A model generated the notes under the pieces. That model saw only the letters and a program-made list of their open reading frames with translations. It had not been told where the DNA came from and searched no databases. Of a stretch of 64,000 nucleotides of DNA, positions 47,590-59,693 are shown piece after piece (the first letter of the stretch is position 1; each line of letters starts with the position of its first letter). The position numbers were made by a program, and so were the translations under genes. The DNA comes from Penicillium oxalicum (taxonomy: Eukaryota; Ascomycota; Eurotiomycetes; Eurotiales; Aspergillaceae), in the NCBI RefSeq assembly GCF_001723175.1, contig NC_064651.1, positions 1,426,001 to 1,490,000 on the forward strand. Direction: 5' to 3'.

Positions 47590-48690
47590 AATTGTACCCG
47601 TTTTCCAGCATGCCACGGTAAGCTTGAAGTGTTCCTTGTCCAGTGGGCTCGTGAGGCCATCAGCAGGGGTTTCGGCTGAAGGAATGATCTCGATCCTGAT
47701 CAGGTTCCTTTTCACCGTATCCTGTGCGTCCTGTCACTTGATGTCATACCATTTCGTGGCACGAGAGTAGCCTGTTTTGCTTTGGATCGTCTTTGCATTG
47801 TCGGAATCGGTGTAAATCAGAACCGCATTATCAGATTGTAGAGGCGTTAGCCATGTCGGCGGAGGCCGATATCGTGAGCGAGCTTGGCCAGGAACAAGAC
47901 TTCACGGCAAGCGAACTCCTAAGCCACGCACTCGGCCGTGGTTGCTGATGGTTCAACGACGCTTTGCTTCCCTGAGACCCAAGAGAATGGTGATGGTCTT
48001 CCGCGTTGTATCGGTCTGGACAGTCTGCTTGTGAGGCGTCCATATGAAGCCAACGAGGCCGTCGTTGTTGATGTTGAAGGTGAGTTTGAATAAGGGGCTG
48101 CGGAGGTAGTGAATTAAGTGTCGTACGGCCTGTGAATCTTGCTGTGTTGGCTTGGAAGCTTTTTGTTGTAGCCTTGGTACCGGGAACGCGATGTCTGGTT
48201 GTGTTTTGGTGGAAAGTCAGCCTGTTTTGCCCCCGACCTCCGCGTAACGGCGTTGATGTTGAGTATCTGATGTGGTTTGCTCAGTCGGTCGACTTGTTTC
48301 GTCATCAGGGCGCCGAGGTAAGCACGGATCATCGGAATAGCGTTTTTCGAGCCCGCAGAAAGGCCCTCGATAGCAAGGAGAGCATCGAGGTAGGTGGCTC
48401 GGTGGAGACACAGTTGGTGTTTCTCATGATATGAGATTGTACAGCCGAGGAATCGTGCCAGTGGACCAAGGTCCTTGATTTTGAAGTGCTGCTGGATCTT
48501 TTTCGTGATATCAAGCGCATGCTGTTCTGTTGTTGCTGCAATCAGGACACCGTCGACGTTGATCATGATGTAGTCTCTCGAGCAGCCACGCACCTCCCTG
48601 GAAATCTTTCGAATCACCATGCCTTTCGTGAGTATAACATCGTCTTCCGTGATTTTTGCTGCTTGGTGGGCAACGACCATATCATAACCG
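47590..48690 (-). mobile_element. Decayed Ty1/copia retrotransposon (3' part of pol)
   Basis: Minus-strand sequence retains, in order, the C-terminal part of reverse transcriptase, the connection region, RNase H and the end of pol, in several frames broken by stops and shifts. Clear pieces are KIKDLGPLARFLGCTI of the reverse transcriptase (about 48470), AVRHLIHYLR (about 48110), the RNase H segment FACREVLFLAKLAHDIGL (about 47860-47920) and the terminal PADGLTSPLDKEHF (about 47650). The catalytic pair normally read as VDD is VDG here. Integrase, gag and the 5' LTR are not visible. A dead fragment. Confidence 0.85.
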
Positions 48691-48697
48691 AGGCGAC

Positions 48698-49642
48698 TTA
48701 TAGGAGACTCTGCACTCTCCAGATATTCTCAGCAAACCTTCTCAGCTCTTGCTCGGGTATCACTAAGTCTCTCTCCAAGGGCTTGTGAGGAGGACGGCCA
48801 ACTACCTTGTCGAAGGGTAAATCCAGCTGTGTAGTAGTCGTAGTTGTGCTATTCATATAGGACTCTCCGGTGACAGATGTCGTGTTATTCGTTCGAGATA
48901 ATTTGAGGAATGCAGTACGACGCGCTGAAAGAGGGGACGATCTTGTAAGGACGCCATATCCTCGTGGAACAAGTTCCCATCGGTGCAAGATAATCTCGGG
49001 ATTTCCGCGATTAATGCTGATCGTAACCGCAAGTACCACAGATGAGGAGTCTGTCTCAAGCCAACCGCGCGCATCAAGAGCAAGTTGTCGCGCAGACTCT
49101 GACAATCCTACTTCCACCACGAAACTCAGCCTGGGCTTTGTCGAAGCCGGAGCCCAGCAGCAGTCGGCCTCCTTTGTCCAATTTCCAACAGTAACTGTTG
49201 TCGAACCGAAAGGCATCACGTCACCATCGACCTCCATCTTATGTAGCTCTTGAGAGATTAGCGAATCAAATAACCTTATTGCAAGTTCGTGTGCAGGATT
49301 TGGCATGACTTTCGCGATCAAGGTTCCCGTTTCTGCGTTGAAAGAGAATCGACTGTACTTGCTTTTTCGCGACCCATCATCACTCAGTCTGGAAGATTGC
49401 GCCGGGGGGACAGACGTGAAGACGAGGTACTGATCCCGAGTTTGGTCTTGCTGAAGCGCTCGCCGACGGCGTTCCAAGGAGTCTTGTAAGCTCTTATTGG
49501 TGGTGAATGGCTGCTGCTTCATTTCCTTCGCCAGTTGCTTAAGAAGATCCTCGGATTCGGTATCAACTGGCGAAAACCCAGAAGATGAGAGCGCAGAAGA
49601 TGAAGATCGAGACGCGTTCGAGGTGGATCGAAGGAAGTCCAT
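48698..49642 (-). CDS. Uncharacterised fungal protein with a nuclease-fold-like motif pattern
   Basis: Single exon, 314 aa from the ATG at 49642; upstream in-frame codons offer only GTG. I cannot assign a named family. The first 60 residues are Ser-rich, followed by a basic segment (SLERRRRALQQ). The core 140-260 has KEADCCWAP, then LSFVVEVGLSES, then LDARGWLE. This resembles the spacing Asp...Glu-x-x in PD-(D/E)xK nuclease-like proteins such as the Uma2 group, but the usual catalytic Lys is not obvious. Similar orphan proteins occur in multiple copies in moulds, as far as I recall. It ends only a few bases from the copia fragment and on the same strand, so it may be TE-associated or simply a neighbour of an insertion. 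The ORF itself is intact. Confidence 0.6.
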   Translation of the reverse strand: MDFLRSTSNASRSSSSALSSSGFSPVDTESEDLLKQLAKEMKQQPFTTNKSLQDSLERRRRALQQDQTRDQYLVFTSVPPAQSSRLSDDGSRKSKYSRFSFNAETGTLIAKVMPNPAHELAIRLFDSLISQELHKMEVDGDVMPFGSTTVTVGNWTKEADCCWAPASTKPRLSFVVEVGLSESARQLALDARGWLETDSSSVVLAVTISINRGNPEIILHRWELVPRGYGVLTRSSPLSARRTAFLKLSRTNNTTSVTGESYMNSTTTTTTQLDLPFDKVVGRPPHKPLERDLVIPEQELRRFAENIWRVQSLL

Positions 49643-50817
49643 GGTGGGTGAGACGGTAGGGTGGGAAGTGAGAAGGAAGTGAGAAGGCAGGCACGTAAAA
49701 TAGGCACTCACCACTGAGAAAAAGAGAAAGGCGGTAAAATCCCATTTGATCGCTGCAAGGCTATGGAGGAGGTGACGTGACGGCGTATTGGGGCGCTAAA
49801 TACTAACTGAGGAAGGGAATAAGAACCGGAAGAATTAGTCTCTGTTTGAATGATACCCTAAGGGCGCCTTCTTCTTACCTGACTGACAAGTCTCTACCTT
49901 GCCAAAGTGGATACTGTTACACCATTTATGTGGAGAAAAAAGGGCATAAAGGACTCTCCCATTGTCTAGATAAACATGCGAGTTTCGAGTAGGGACGACA
50001 TACTTGTACCAGTGTTCCTAGGGATGAGACTTCGTCCTCTTTCGGAAGGACCTGCGTTGCGAAGCGACTGCTACAACTAATCCGTTGACCGCCTGTGATA
50101 TTCTAATTATTCTACGCCAACTGGATTAGACATGCATTAGACGTAACGAAATCGAGATACGTATAGAGATAACGTAGGGTAGCGGGGATCTCGAAAGAAT
50201 CACGTGTTTTGGACAACATGACACCGCCCTTATAGCTAATGAGATTTAAAAGATTCTGCTGCAAGTGAGGATTTGCCGTTATTTATACCTTCGCTTAGCT
50301 CCGCAGAAAATGAGTGGGGATCATGATGATGCGATGTTTGACCAAGTGTCGCGTCGGGCCAAAGCCCGATTGGCAAACTGGGGGTGCTTTTTTCTGGCTG
50401 AACACCGAGTATACCGAGGTACAGTTATCCTCTTCTTGGGATCTATGTGCATGCCAATGGTTCAATTGCCCGATTGCCTTCTAAGCGCGGCAACGCTTTT
50501 TGTTGTCTAAAGTTTGAATAGATCTACAAGCCATGTCTACCTACAGCAGCTTGATCAGATAGTACATGTCAGGAGAAAGTTCGGATGGGTGATATTAAAT
50601 CAATTCATTAAAGCATTCCCGTCATATCGGAACGTCAGCATGGATATCATGAGTCGAGAGATCCTCCTTATGTGGACTCCGGCATCAAGGCCCCAGGACT
50701 CAAACAGGAAATCAAAAACTAGTGGGTAATTAAAAAGCAAATATGATGGAGCAAACGTCTCGTTCTTTGAGCATCGTCTCGCTATTTTGGAGGGGTATCA
50801 GATCAGATCCCGAGGAA
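49643..50817. other. Intergenic stretch
   Basis: About 1.2 kb holding the promoter of the preceding minus-strand ORF and the 3' UTR of the peptide transporter. No recognisable gene. Confidence 0.5.
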
Positions 50818-52790
50818 CTAACCCCGGACGGGGCCAACCTCGGCCGCCACCAGAGCACCCGGGTTGGGCTTCTCGTCGGCAACGACACGACCCTCGGGCA
50901 GGTTGTTCAGAGCATCTTCCTCCTTGTCCAGGTCCCGGAATTGGAGGATGAACAGGCAACCACCGACAGCGGCAATGACCGCGAACACACCGTAGTTCCA
51001 GATCAACAGAGGGTCGCTGGAAAGCGGGTTCAGGGCCTCAGCGATAGCGGCGGAGATGGCGTTGGTGAAGAGAGAAATAGCCTGGATGAGAGATCGCATG
51101 TTGCGAGGCGCCTTGGAGTAGGCGTACTCGAGGGAAGTAATGGAGGCGAAGATCTCCGACAGGGCGATGAGCACGTACGCGCCGGTCTGCGCCCAGACAT
51201 TGATGGGGGCCGGGATGATGGCACCGTTCTCGGTCTCACAGCTGTTGGCGTTGTTACCGCAAGGGGAGTCCTTGTAGATGTAGTACTGGATAACCGCGGA
51301 CCAGACCATGGCCAATGCAGCCAGCCAGAAACCGACGGTGATCTTCTTGAGAGCGGTGAAACGGAAGCCCATACGGCGCAGACCGGGGTACAAGAAGGTG
51401 TCGCAGAGGGGAATGAAGATGATCAGCGCGAAGGGGTCCAGGTTGTTGATCACGTCGTTGGGCACACCATTGAGAGTCATGGTACTGGCCTGGGCGGTCA
51501 AGTTGTTGGTCAACTGGTTGTAAGCGAGCCAGTACAGAGGGTAGTAACAGAAGACCGCGCAGGCAGCGAAACCACGGCGGACTTCATCCACCCAGGCATC
51601 GTCAAAGGTCATCCAAGCAGGGCGAGAACCGGGGGCAATGTTGGAGGGCTTGGCCGCCTCCCAGAGAGTGCCATCGTGGGTGCGCTTCCAGAACTTGACG
51701 GGGTTCCAGTGCCAGCGGTCCTTGAGCACGAAGATGAAGACACGGGCAGCCTTGGAGACGACGGAACCCTGGGGAGGCGATTGGCGGTAACGCTTGCGAC
51801 CCCAGATCATGATGAAGGGAGTGGTCAAGAACATGATGGTGGGCAGGAGGTAAGCCAACCAGAAGCCCACGTACTTCTCGGCATAGGCCATGCCAATTTG
51901 ACCGACCAGGGCACCGATGTTGATGAAGAGGTAGAAGTAGTGGTAGATCCGGCTCTGGGTGATGGTCGGGTCGACGATGACGCGCTCGCCGGTGGGCAGA
52001 GTGCGGACCTTGAGATTCACAGCGGGAATCTGCTCGACAACCAGGGCGGAAATGTTAGGCTTGAAACCACCGGTACCGAGACCCATGATGATCACACCCA
52101 GCATGAAGACGGCGAAGCAAGCAGTGTCGTTCGTGATGATGGGGGGAATGGCCGACAGGACCAGGATGATGTGTCCCAGAATGGCAACGCCGATGGAGAT
52201 GCAAATGGTCTTGTATCGACCCCAGTGCTCGTCAGCCATGTAGGCACTGAACAGAGGAATGATGTAGCACCAGAAGGTGTTGAACGTGTTGATACCGTTA
52301 GCAGTCTCGACACCCCGGCCGAGGGCACCGGACACACCCTGGTCCGTACCACCACCGGCACCGGTGTAGTGGTTGGAGCCGGGTGGGCCGTTGATCTGAG
52401 GCAGGGAGTGGTTCACAAAGTTGGAGTCTAAGGCGCCGCAGCTCTGTTGTCAGCATCTGGGTGGGGGTCTAGCCGAAAAAAGCCACGCGTGACCTGAGGA
52501 GACATACACAAGACTTGGGTTCCGTAGTACGAAAAACGCTCGCACAGCTCGACAAAGGCGACGGTGTAGACAGCCCAGGGAATTGGGGCTGAGACACGAC
52601 GCAGCGCACCGGGGCCGCTGAGCTCATCGTCGGTGGGATCTTCGTCACCTAGCTGGAGATGGTATGATTCGGAGACCAGGGACTTCTCAGGACGATGAGC
52701 ATCCACGAGCTTCTCATCCGCGGTCTTTGTGGTGGGGTTGGGCTCGTGAATGTCCGAGGAGCTAGTGCGAGACATAGCGGTGGTCGCCAT
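50818..52790 (-). CDS. Proton-coupled di/tripeptide transporter of the POT/PTR2 family
   Basis: Imports small peptides with protons across the plasma membrane. Minus strand, exon 1 52790-52508 and exon 2 52427-50818; the 80-nt intron has a GTATGT donor. The product is 630 aa. The hydrophilic N-terminus of about 75 residues is followed by PWAVYTVAFVELCERFSYYG, the conserved ExxER-type first helix. The PTR2 signature appears as HYFYLFINIGALVG, preceded by GTGGFKPN. Roughly twelve hydrophobic segments follow, and the tail is acidic and hydrophilic (DKEEDALNN). The reading frame is clean. Two GATA-type sites lie about 550-610 bases upstream, fitting nitrogen control, though this is only suggestive. 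Confidence 0.94.
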
Positions 52791-53247
52791 GGTGCAAGAG
52801 AGCCTGCAGGGAAGGCAGGGAAGATGAGGAGGGCGACGGATGAAATCGAGGAAAGTTTGAAAGACCGTGGGAGGAGAAAGAGAGAGAGGGAAGCAGGAGC
52901 TGGGGTGAGGTGGAGGAAATAGGACAGTCTTATAGTTGTCACCACCGGTATACGGGTTGCCTTCTCGTACAGTCTACTCGCAGCTGGCGGATTCGGAGCA
53001 GTCAACCGACTTCACGGTAGTCTCCTGAGGGTCTGCACTACCTCGTTTTACGTTTTGACATTGGTACTGCGCTCGCCATATCGCACGTGAACAACAAATC
53101 AGACAAAGTGAGAGAAACCTTCGCTCGAAAAAGAAATCCAATAAATTGGAAAAGGAAAGCGAATCCTTGTTGGGGCTGGCAAATACTCCACATTCGGGGG
53201 ACTCCATATTATTGCTTAAATTCGTAGATACGGTGACCAAAGATTTG

Positions 53248-53403
53248 ATTGGCCGGTTCAGCTGGTGTCAACTTGACTGGAAAAGGGCAGGGGTAGAGGG
53301 GAGGTGCCTTTTTTCCGGTCGTGTGTTTACCCCAGACTTATCACGCCATCAGGAGGGCCTCGGGACCAAAGAGGCAAGAGCCCCGTGGCCGTCGGCAGAT
53401 AAG
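53248..53403 (-). promoter_or_regulatory. Candidate GATA and CCAAT sites upstream of the peptide transporter
   Basis: GATAAG occurs at 53398-53403 (+) and as CTTATC at 53337-53342, and a CCAAT box in transporter orientation is at 53248-53252. In moulds the AreA-type activators bind HGATAR sites, often paired, in nitrogen-regulated transporter promoters. Position and pairing fit, but these short motifs also occur by chance. Confidence 0.3.
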
Positions 53404-55359
53404 GACAATTCCACGACAAATCAACGCGAGCATGAAATCCGCATCCACACGTTCTAAGACCGCCACGGACTGCAAGTCAATCGCGCTAGCGCCCTCGAGC
53501 GGGTTTTTGACCCCCTCCGTTGGTCTATCTGTCCTTAGTCTCCCGAGACTGGGTCCGAAGCGCTACAACCCCGATCCAGTCCAGAACAAGCAAAACCAAG
53601 GGATCTTGGCGCCCGGTGGATGCAACCTGTCTCGCGCCATGTAACGCTTCGCGCGCGACATCGCCGCCGAGCCTGACGAGCGACGGACCGAGCACAACAA
53701 GCACCTTGAAAGCTTAACCTAAAAATTCCGGTTACAAAGAGAGGGGGGCTGGCCTCATGGATGATTCGTGAGGTGTAGGACCCATAGTTCCAGGGGCAGA
53801 TTTCCATGTATTGTCCAGGTCGCAATCAAGAAGCCCTACAGAGGACGGGAGATATATTATTCTATCTCCGTTGAATCAGACAGCTGGGTGGAGGCATGAT
53901 AGGCGCAGAGTACAGTCCTACATGGAACATTATGATGCTCCAATCTACATGTACCGTGGTGATTCTGCATGTGGGGCTGAACGCAAGCTAAGTGTGTACA
54001 ACGTGATACACCCTACACAGTGACACCCAGGTACTAGACAGGAGCGTCCGTGGAATGCACCAAGTCTGCCTATCGAGCCCACTCACCTTTTGTGCCGGGA
54101 AGTATCGAGGCTCGACGACTCGACTGTCTGTTTAAGTTTCAAGTCAAGAAAGGGGAATCGAGCCTTCAGGGCTTACGCGCATCTGTGGGCGGCAAGCAGT
54201 GGCGCTCTCGGTCCATGCCACGACTCTGATAGATTTGAAGAGAGATCGGATCAATGGCTGAGGAGGGAGGTTGGGATTGGGAAATTGACCCGCGCGGAGT
54301 CGAGGCGAGACGGTGTCCAAGAGGACAAGAGGACGTCCGACGGAGTACGCCAGCTGGACCCCACCGCCAAGACCCAAGACCATCAGCAGCCACATCCAAA
54401 AGGCTTGCTCGGCCTTGGAAGGAGCTTGATCGGGGCTTGGCACTGCCTGCCATTTGCTCGATCGAAAGAGATTGCACGTCTGACTGGTGCGCAAAAGTCG
54501 TGACTCAGGTACTTTCGGCGGCCGGTGCCGAAGGGCATGGACTCTCGAGCCCGTTGTTGTTGCAACTTGCAAATGGTTCGGCTCAACACGCATCGAACAC
54601 TTCCATCTTCTCCACCTGCGTCGGTCAACGAGAGATTACTGCCAATTTTGCTTTTCAGAAAACCTGAACCAGGGAAAAAAAAGAAAAAACTTCTCACGGT
54701 GGCTTGAGCCGTCGCTGGCTGTCAAAATCCGCGTGGCCGCCAAAGGCCTCTGCCGCCACGGTTGCAGGCCCTGGTGTAGGTTTGGGTGAACCGGATGGCT
54801 GAGTAGGGGCGAGAGGGCGACTCGGTCGAATATTTCCTACCTTCCTTATCAGGGTAATGAGCTAAACCTCGAGAAGGGTTCTCGAGGGTCAGGATCGCGA
54901 GTCAAGAGTGCTTATTGTCCCGAGATTGGGTCAAGGCGCCCAAGTGGGGAGGCGTGACCAGAATGCCGCTAAACTGGTTTTAGGAAAAGTCCAACTGACT
55001 AACTTTGAGGCTTGCAGCGATTCCTTCCCTTTGTTTTCGGGGCCACAACCGACGGGTCTGTTGCTCGTCTCGATGGGAAAAAAAAATCTTGCGAGATTCA
55101 TCTGAACGGCGGGCCATTTCTACCGCACAAACGCATCGTCCTCTTCGGTCCACGGTGGCGGCTCAGTCCGTCTTCTGGGACCTGATTTCGAGATACTTTC
55201 CATCCCAAACGCTTTTCGCCGCCACACGACGATGAACGAGCCAGGTCGATGACAGGTCACCTTCGGAAGATGCCTCAAACGGTGGACCTTCTAAGGCTTC
55301 CAGGAGCTCATGAATTGTCGGTGCCAAGACGCGGAGCCGGCTCCCAAAGTGCCACGTTC

Positions 55360-55641
55360 ATGGTCGTGTCTGATTTTCAATTTTCCAGACTCACCTGGCT
55401 ACTCCGTAGTCCCAAGGTTTGGAAAATAATTCCCCTTGCTCTGATTTGCGCGCTACTCAGTTGCTGTAGCTTATACATTGCTTATTCCCAATGGACCCGC
55501 CTGATTGAGGAATCCCTCACGCGAAGACAGTGCCTTGGCTGGAGTCATTTGCTACGCTCGTGGTCGGATTGGTCTGGCGAGCGCGGCAGATATTGGTGCG
55601 TGGGTCCTCATTCATCTGTGGGGGAGGAGCCTCTCAGGTAA
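55360..55641 (+). other. Unassigned ORF with one membrane segment
   Basis: In-frame ATG at 55360 opens a reading of about 93 residues. It has a hydrophobic stretch of roughly 20 residues after LLRSPKVWK, then a basic part and a Trp/Ser-rich end. No family recognised. It could be a small membrane protein, a first exon or a fragment of a decayed gene. Confidence 0.2.
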
Positions 55642-57478
55642 GAGAAATTGCATGATAGGGTATAGTCGTCGTGGCCTCAGCTCCGTTGGGGATGACCTCC
55701 ACAACACTAAGATGATGGAGACGCAGTTGTTTACGGAGGTTAGTGTACTTTGCCGGTGAACCTTGACAAATACGACCGGGAGGTGGGAGGAGTGATCATC
55801 TGTTGGACAGGAAGGCAGGTGGCGAGCGAGACAGGTAAGTCGCAGATATTGATTTGAGTGGTAACAACCATTGCCTATCAGTCGTAAACCATCGCTAGCC
55901 ATGTCCACCGGGCTGTCTCTCTCTGTTGCATGATAAAACCCTCCCACTAAGCTGTAGATTCATGTCATGTAGCCTAAGAGCCGCAAACGCATCATACGAG
56001 AGCACTGCGGCGCGCCGTTTCGAAATCAAGCGCAAGTAATACATTCCATGCCACGTCCGTCCCCGAGGGCTTATCAGCCACCATTTGAACAAATCGGGAG
56101 GCGTGTGTCTATCAGCGGCGTGCCATTACGGTGGATCTGAGTCCTGACCAGCACCCAAATTAAACCCATATGACTCGTCGGGCCATCCGCGGCAAGAAAC
56201 AGATAGACCAGGACGTCAGAAGTGTCTTACGCGCGTTGCAAACTTCGTCTCTATGATCGTGAGCCGGGCTTCATACGTGGAAACTCCCGTTCCGTGACAG
56301 GGGTATGGGTCTCAAAGCCAGTCCCTACGATCCAGTACTGCGAGAACAAGAAAGTGATAATATAGGCACATACTGTGTCACATGTTAGCGAATGAGAGGT
56401 AATCTCGACGGTGATTGCACGATTACTACTCCCCGGTCTGACACGGATGGTTCTCTTGGTGGCCTTCCGAGGTGGTTCTGATCGCATTGTAACATTTTCG
56501 GCTGCGGTGCAGAAATGTGTCCTTTCTTCCCACAAAAACATAGCACCTGCAAATTGTTTATTGTGGTACTTTTCACGTGGCTTTCATTGATATCGATGTG
56601 GATGATCCTGCTTGTGCCGCTCTAATCTGTCATTTATCATTCAATTTCCTTTTCTCTCTCTTTGGCTCGAAAACCTTACATTGAGACAAATTTACTTCTT
56701 TTTCCCACTCACGGACATTGATTGGCGAGTATTTTACCTATCGCTTATCAGCTCTATTACAAGAGGTAGTAGAATGGGATATTTCAACCTCCCGCAAGTA
56801 GCAGCCCATCGCCTAAGTCGGCATTCAAGGCCTGACCTTTCCATCCGACGGAGCTTTTGAATAGCCGCCAGCTACCAAGTAAGCACCGAACATCCATCTT
56901 CGAAGCATTATCTGATTCCAAGAGGTTCTCTACTATTTTCTAGGTGCTACAATATGACCGGGGAGGAGAAACCCCGCAGCTAACCGTGCCGGATTAGACA
57001 TTTCATACTGAAACAGGGCCAGCAAGGTACTGTACTACAAACTCTACTCTGACTTTACTTGCATCCTTTTTTTTATTTTTGTTCTTCTTTTTAGGCCGCT
57101 CGCCTATTTCACGCATGTGCTTTCTACGCATCTAATGAGCGTCGGGATCCTTGCACAGTACGTAATAGTACCCTTGTACACCTCCTGTTTAAGGACGTGA
57201 TGGGAGAAGTGTGGGTGAACAGCATCCATCATGCGACCCCACAGAGCCACGTCCAGGTCCAACGGGATCCTTGAGTCGTCCAGGCTGGAGCGAAGCAGAC
57301 ACCGCTCGGATCTGAAAATAGTGGAGACGGGGCCTGTCCACACTGTTCCTTTTTTGGCTCCTTTCAGCCATGCCATGCAGCTGTCTTTCTGGTTCATGTT
57401 GAAAAGGCGGGGAAGTGGAGATGCGGGCTTGGATGAGAAAGCTCTGCATACAAGACTCACCTCGGGGAGAACTGGCTA

Positions 57479-57480
<2 letters not shown>

Positions 57481-57549
<69 letters not shown>
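57481..57549 (+). repeat. (GTA)23 microsatellite
   Basis: Twenty-three perfect GTA units. It is translated as poly-Val on one strand and poly-Thr on the other in artefactual ORFs. Expected to vary in length between strains. Confidence 0.97.
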
Positions 57550-57977
57550 CTATTTACTGTTACCATGTATATTTGGACGAGAGTGCTGCCTCTATGAAGG
57601 CTATTGTGGGCATTCACATGTCGACACCAATCCTAGGGAGGTGCCTCATCATATGTGTTGGTTCGGATTTAAAAGTCCAGGCGTTAGTCCTAATTTACTG
57701 TAGTACTCATCGCACTTTGGACTCCGCAATACATCAACAATAAGTACTACTGGAGTAAGTCCCTAGGACCTAGGACTTGGTGTGAAGATCGAACTCTTTG
57801 CCCATAGACCCGTCTATTCTTTTCGCTGAGAGTTTTAGTATCTGTTATTAATTGGTCACTGGCTTCCTACAAAGGTCCCTCTACTTACTTTGTACTGCCT
57901 GTGTCGAAATGCTTGCGCTACTCATACATATCCGTCCCCCCACCACTCTGTTGACTGAATAGTGAGTCTCCTGGACA

Positions 57978-58000
57978 TATACTGGTGAATCACCAGTATA
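57978..58000. repeat. Perfect inverted repeat with 3-base loop
   Basis: Arms TATACTGGTG and CACCAGTATA flank AAT. It lies about 475 bases from the stop codon of the minus-strand dehydrogenase. It could be a hairpin, a dimeric binding site or chance. Confidence 0.6.
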
Positions 58001-58473
58001 GATTTCAGGAATGGTCACTATCTTGCTTCTGAGGAGATGTTCAGGTCTATAACTCGCTACTTTGGAGAGAAGGGTCAATTCATGTCCTAACGCGAAAAAG
58101 TAATTTAGATTGCGCGGTGTCTCTCCACGCCCGATCACCGTAGCGACTAGTAGGACATTGAGTTAAAATTATACGTCCAAGAGGTGAAAAACAGGGGCTG
58201 TCTACCTATGGATCGCAACCCAATGCAGAAGACAAGATGACGAATTTTTCCCCTTCAAATTATGTAGGTAGGCTGTATGTTACCCAGAAAAATCACCTGA
58301 TAATCGCCAATGAGAAATATTACTGGACGAACAAAAAGAGAATATCAAAGCAATCAACCGCTCAACGCCATGCACAATATGGACATGATCCAAAATCTCC
58401 AGTCCTCATCTCCAGTGATAACCATTCAGAATCTTCAATTTGCACATGTCTTGTCTTCTTTGATCTCTTCAGA

Positions 58474-59693
58474 TCACCAAGCCGCATGACCACCATCCAT
58501 GCGCAAATCGCTTCCCGTCATAAAGCTGCTTGCGTCGCTGAGCAGAAAGATCGCAGCACCTCGGTACTCCTCTGGACGAGACAGACGGCCCAGCATGTTC
58601 TCTTTCGGCCATTGCTCTCGACGCTCGGGGAACTGCTGGAAGAGATTCTCTACCATCTGTGTCACGATGTAGCCGGGAGAAATGGTGTTGACACGGATGT
58701 TGTACTGGCCCCATTCGGCCGCCAAGTTGCGAGCAAGCTGAATGACAGCAGCTTTGCTGGCATTGTAAGCTGGACAAATCAAGCCCTGCGGGTTGGAGAA
58801 AAGAACTGTCAGCTTTCGAGCAGGCAAAGACAATTCGATTGGTGGGCGGGGAGAACACGAGGGAAGCGGGGTTGAGATCGAATGCACTCGAGTTGAGTCA
58901 GGTGATTAGAATGCGGGGGGAAAGAACATTGGCCATTTGATTTGCACCAAGTTTTGGATTGTTCGTGTGACCAACGGGCAGATCTCTGGGGTAAATGCGC
59001 ACGACAGGGCTGAGAGGAGTAAGAATTCACGGTAGCACATACCCGATTCGCAATGGTCCCACTCATGCTAGCGATCATGGCAATACTACCTCCGTTGCCG
59101 AAGCGAATCATCTGCTTCGCCACCGCTTGAGAGGTCATGAACACACCCGTCACATTAACATCAAACATGGTGTTGCTGTCCTTGGCTGAGTATTCCAAAG
59201 CTGGAGTCTCTTGCTGAATGCCCGCAGCTGCAATAAGCCCGTCCAGACGGCCCTCGGTATCACCAATGGCCTCGATGACGCTGTTCAGCAATTCTGTGTC
59301 TCGTACATCGATGCGACGGTAGTGCAATTCCGTGCCAAGTTCTTTCGCGCGTTTTTGAATCTGTGCAAATTCGGCTGCCTGTGGTCAAAAGGGAAAGGTT
59401 CATGTCAGTGATGAGGGAGTGCGCAAGCGTGAGTGTCCAGGGTCACACGAAGGTCTTACTGGTTCTTCAAGACGGTCAAGGGCATACACCTTGGCCCCGG
59501 CCTCCAACAGAGCCTCGGCCTGAGTCAGTCCAAGTCCTCGGCCAGCGCCAGAGACGCAGATCACCTTTCCGGCGAGACTGAACTCGGGCATCCGAGCCCT
59601 TTGGCCCAACAGCACAGGCTCTGGGGCATTTGGTGCCATGGGTGCTTCAATTGTGCCGCCGGCGACAGGCATTTCCACGGTGGTGGAGGGCAT
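58474..59693 (-). CDS. Short-chain dehydrogenase/reductase, sugar-alcohol or related type
   Basis: Classical NAD(P)-dependent SDR of 293 aa. Minus strand, exons 59693-59460, 59378-59043 and 58785-58474; introns are 81 and 257 nt, all in phase 0 with GTAAGA and GTATGT donors. Cofactor motif SGAGRGLGL is at 48-56, followed by LIAAAGIQ, the active-site IASMSG (Ser184) and YNASK (Tyr197, Lys201), and the C-terminal SFMTGSDLRMDGG. The layout is that of fungal mannitol or arabinitol dehydrogenase-like SDRs, but the substrate cannot be fixed. About 38 residues precede the Rossmann fold and are Pro/Ala-rich; no clear targeting signal. The second intron is longer than most here, and its sequence shows no extra coding piece. 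Confidence 0.88.

Larger units (their letters stand above)
52791..58473. other. Gene-poor stretch
   Basis: About 5.7 kb with no confident gene. Near 55360-55640 a plus-strand ORF contains one strong hydrophobic segment (IIPLALICALLSCCSLYIA) but no recognisable family or intact continuation. A GTA microsatellite and a perfect inverted repeat lie towards the right end. The left end carries the presumed transporter promoter. Confidence 0.45.

Noticed and set aside
50743..52431. 562-codon plus-strand ORF opposite the peptide transporter
   Set aside because: It is antisense to well-conserved transporter coding sequence. The long open frame follows from the GC-rich codon usage of the real gene.
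57189..57617. Minus-strand ORF with a poly-Thr stretch
   Set aside because: The Thr run is the GTA microsatellite read in reverse; flanks show no family resemblance.
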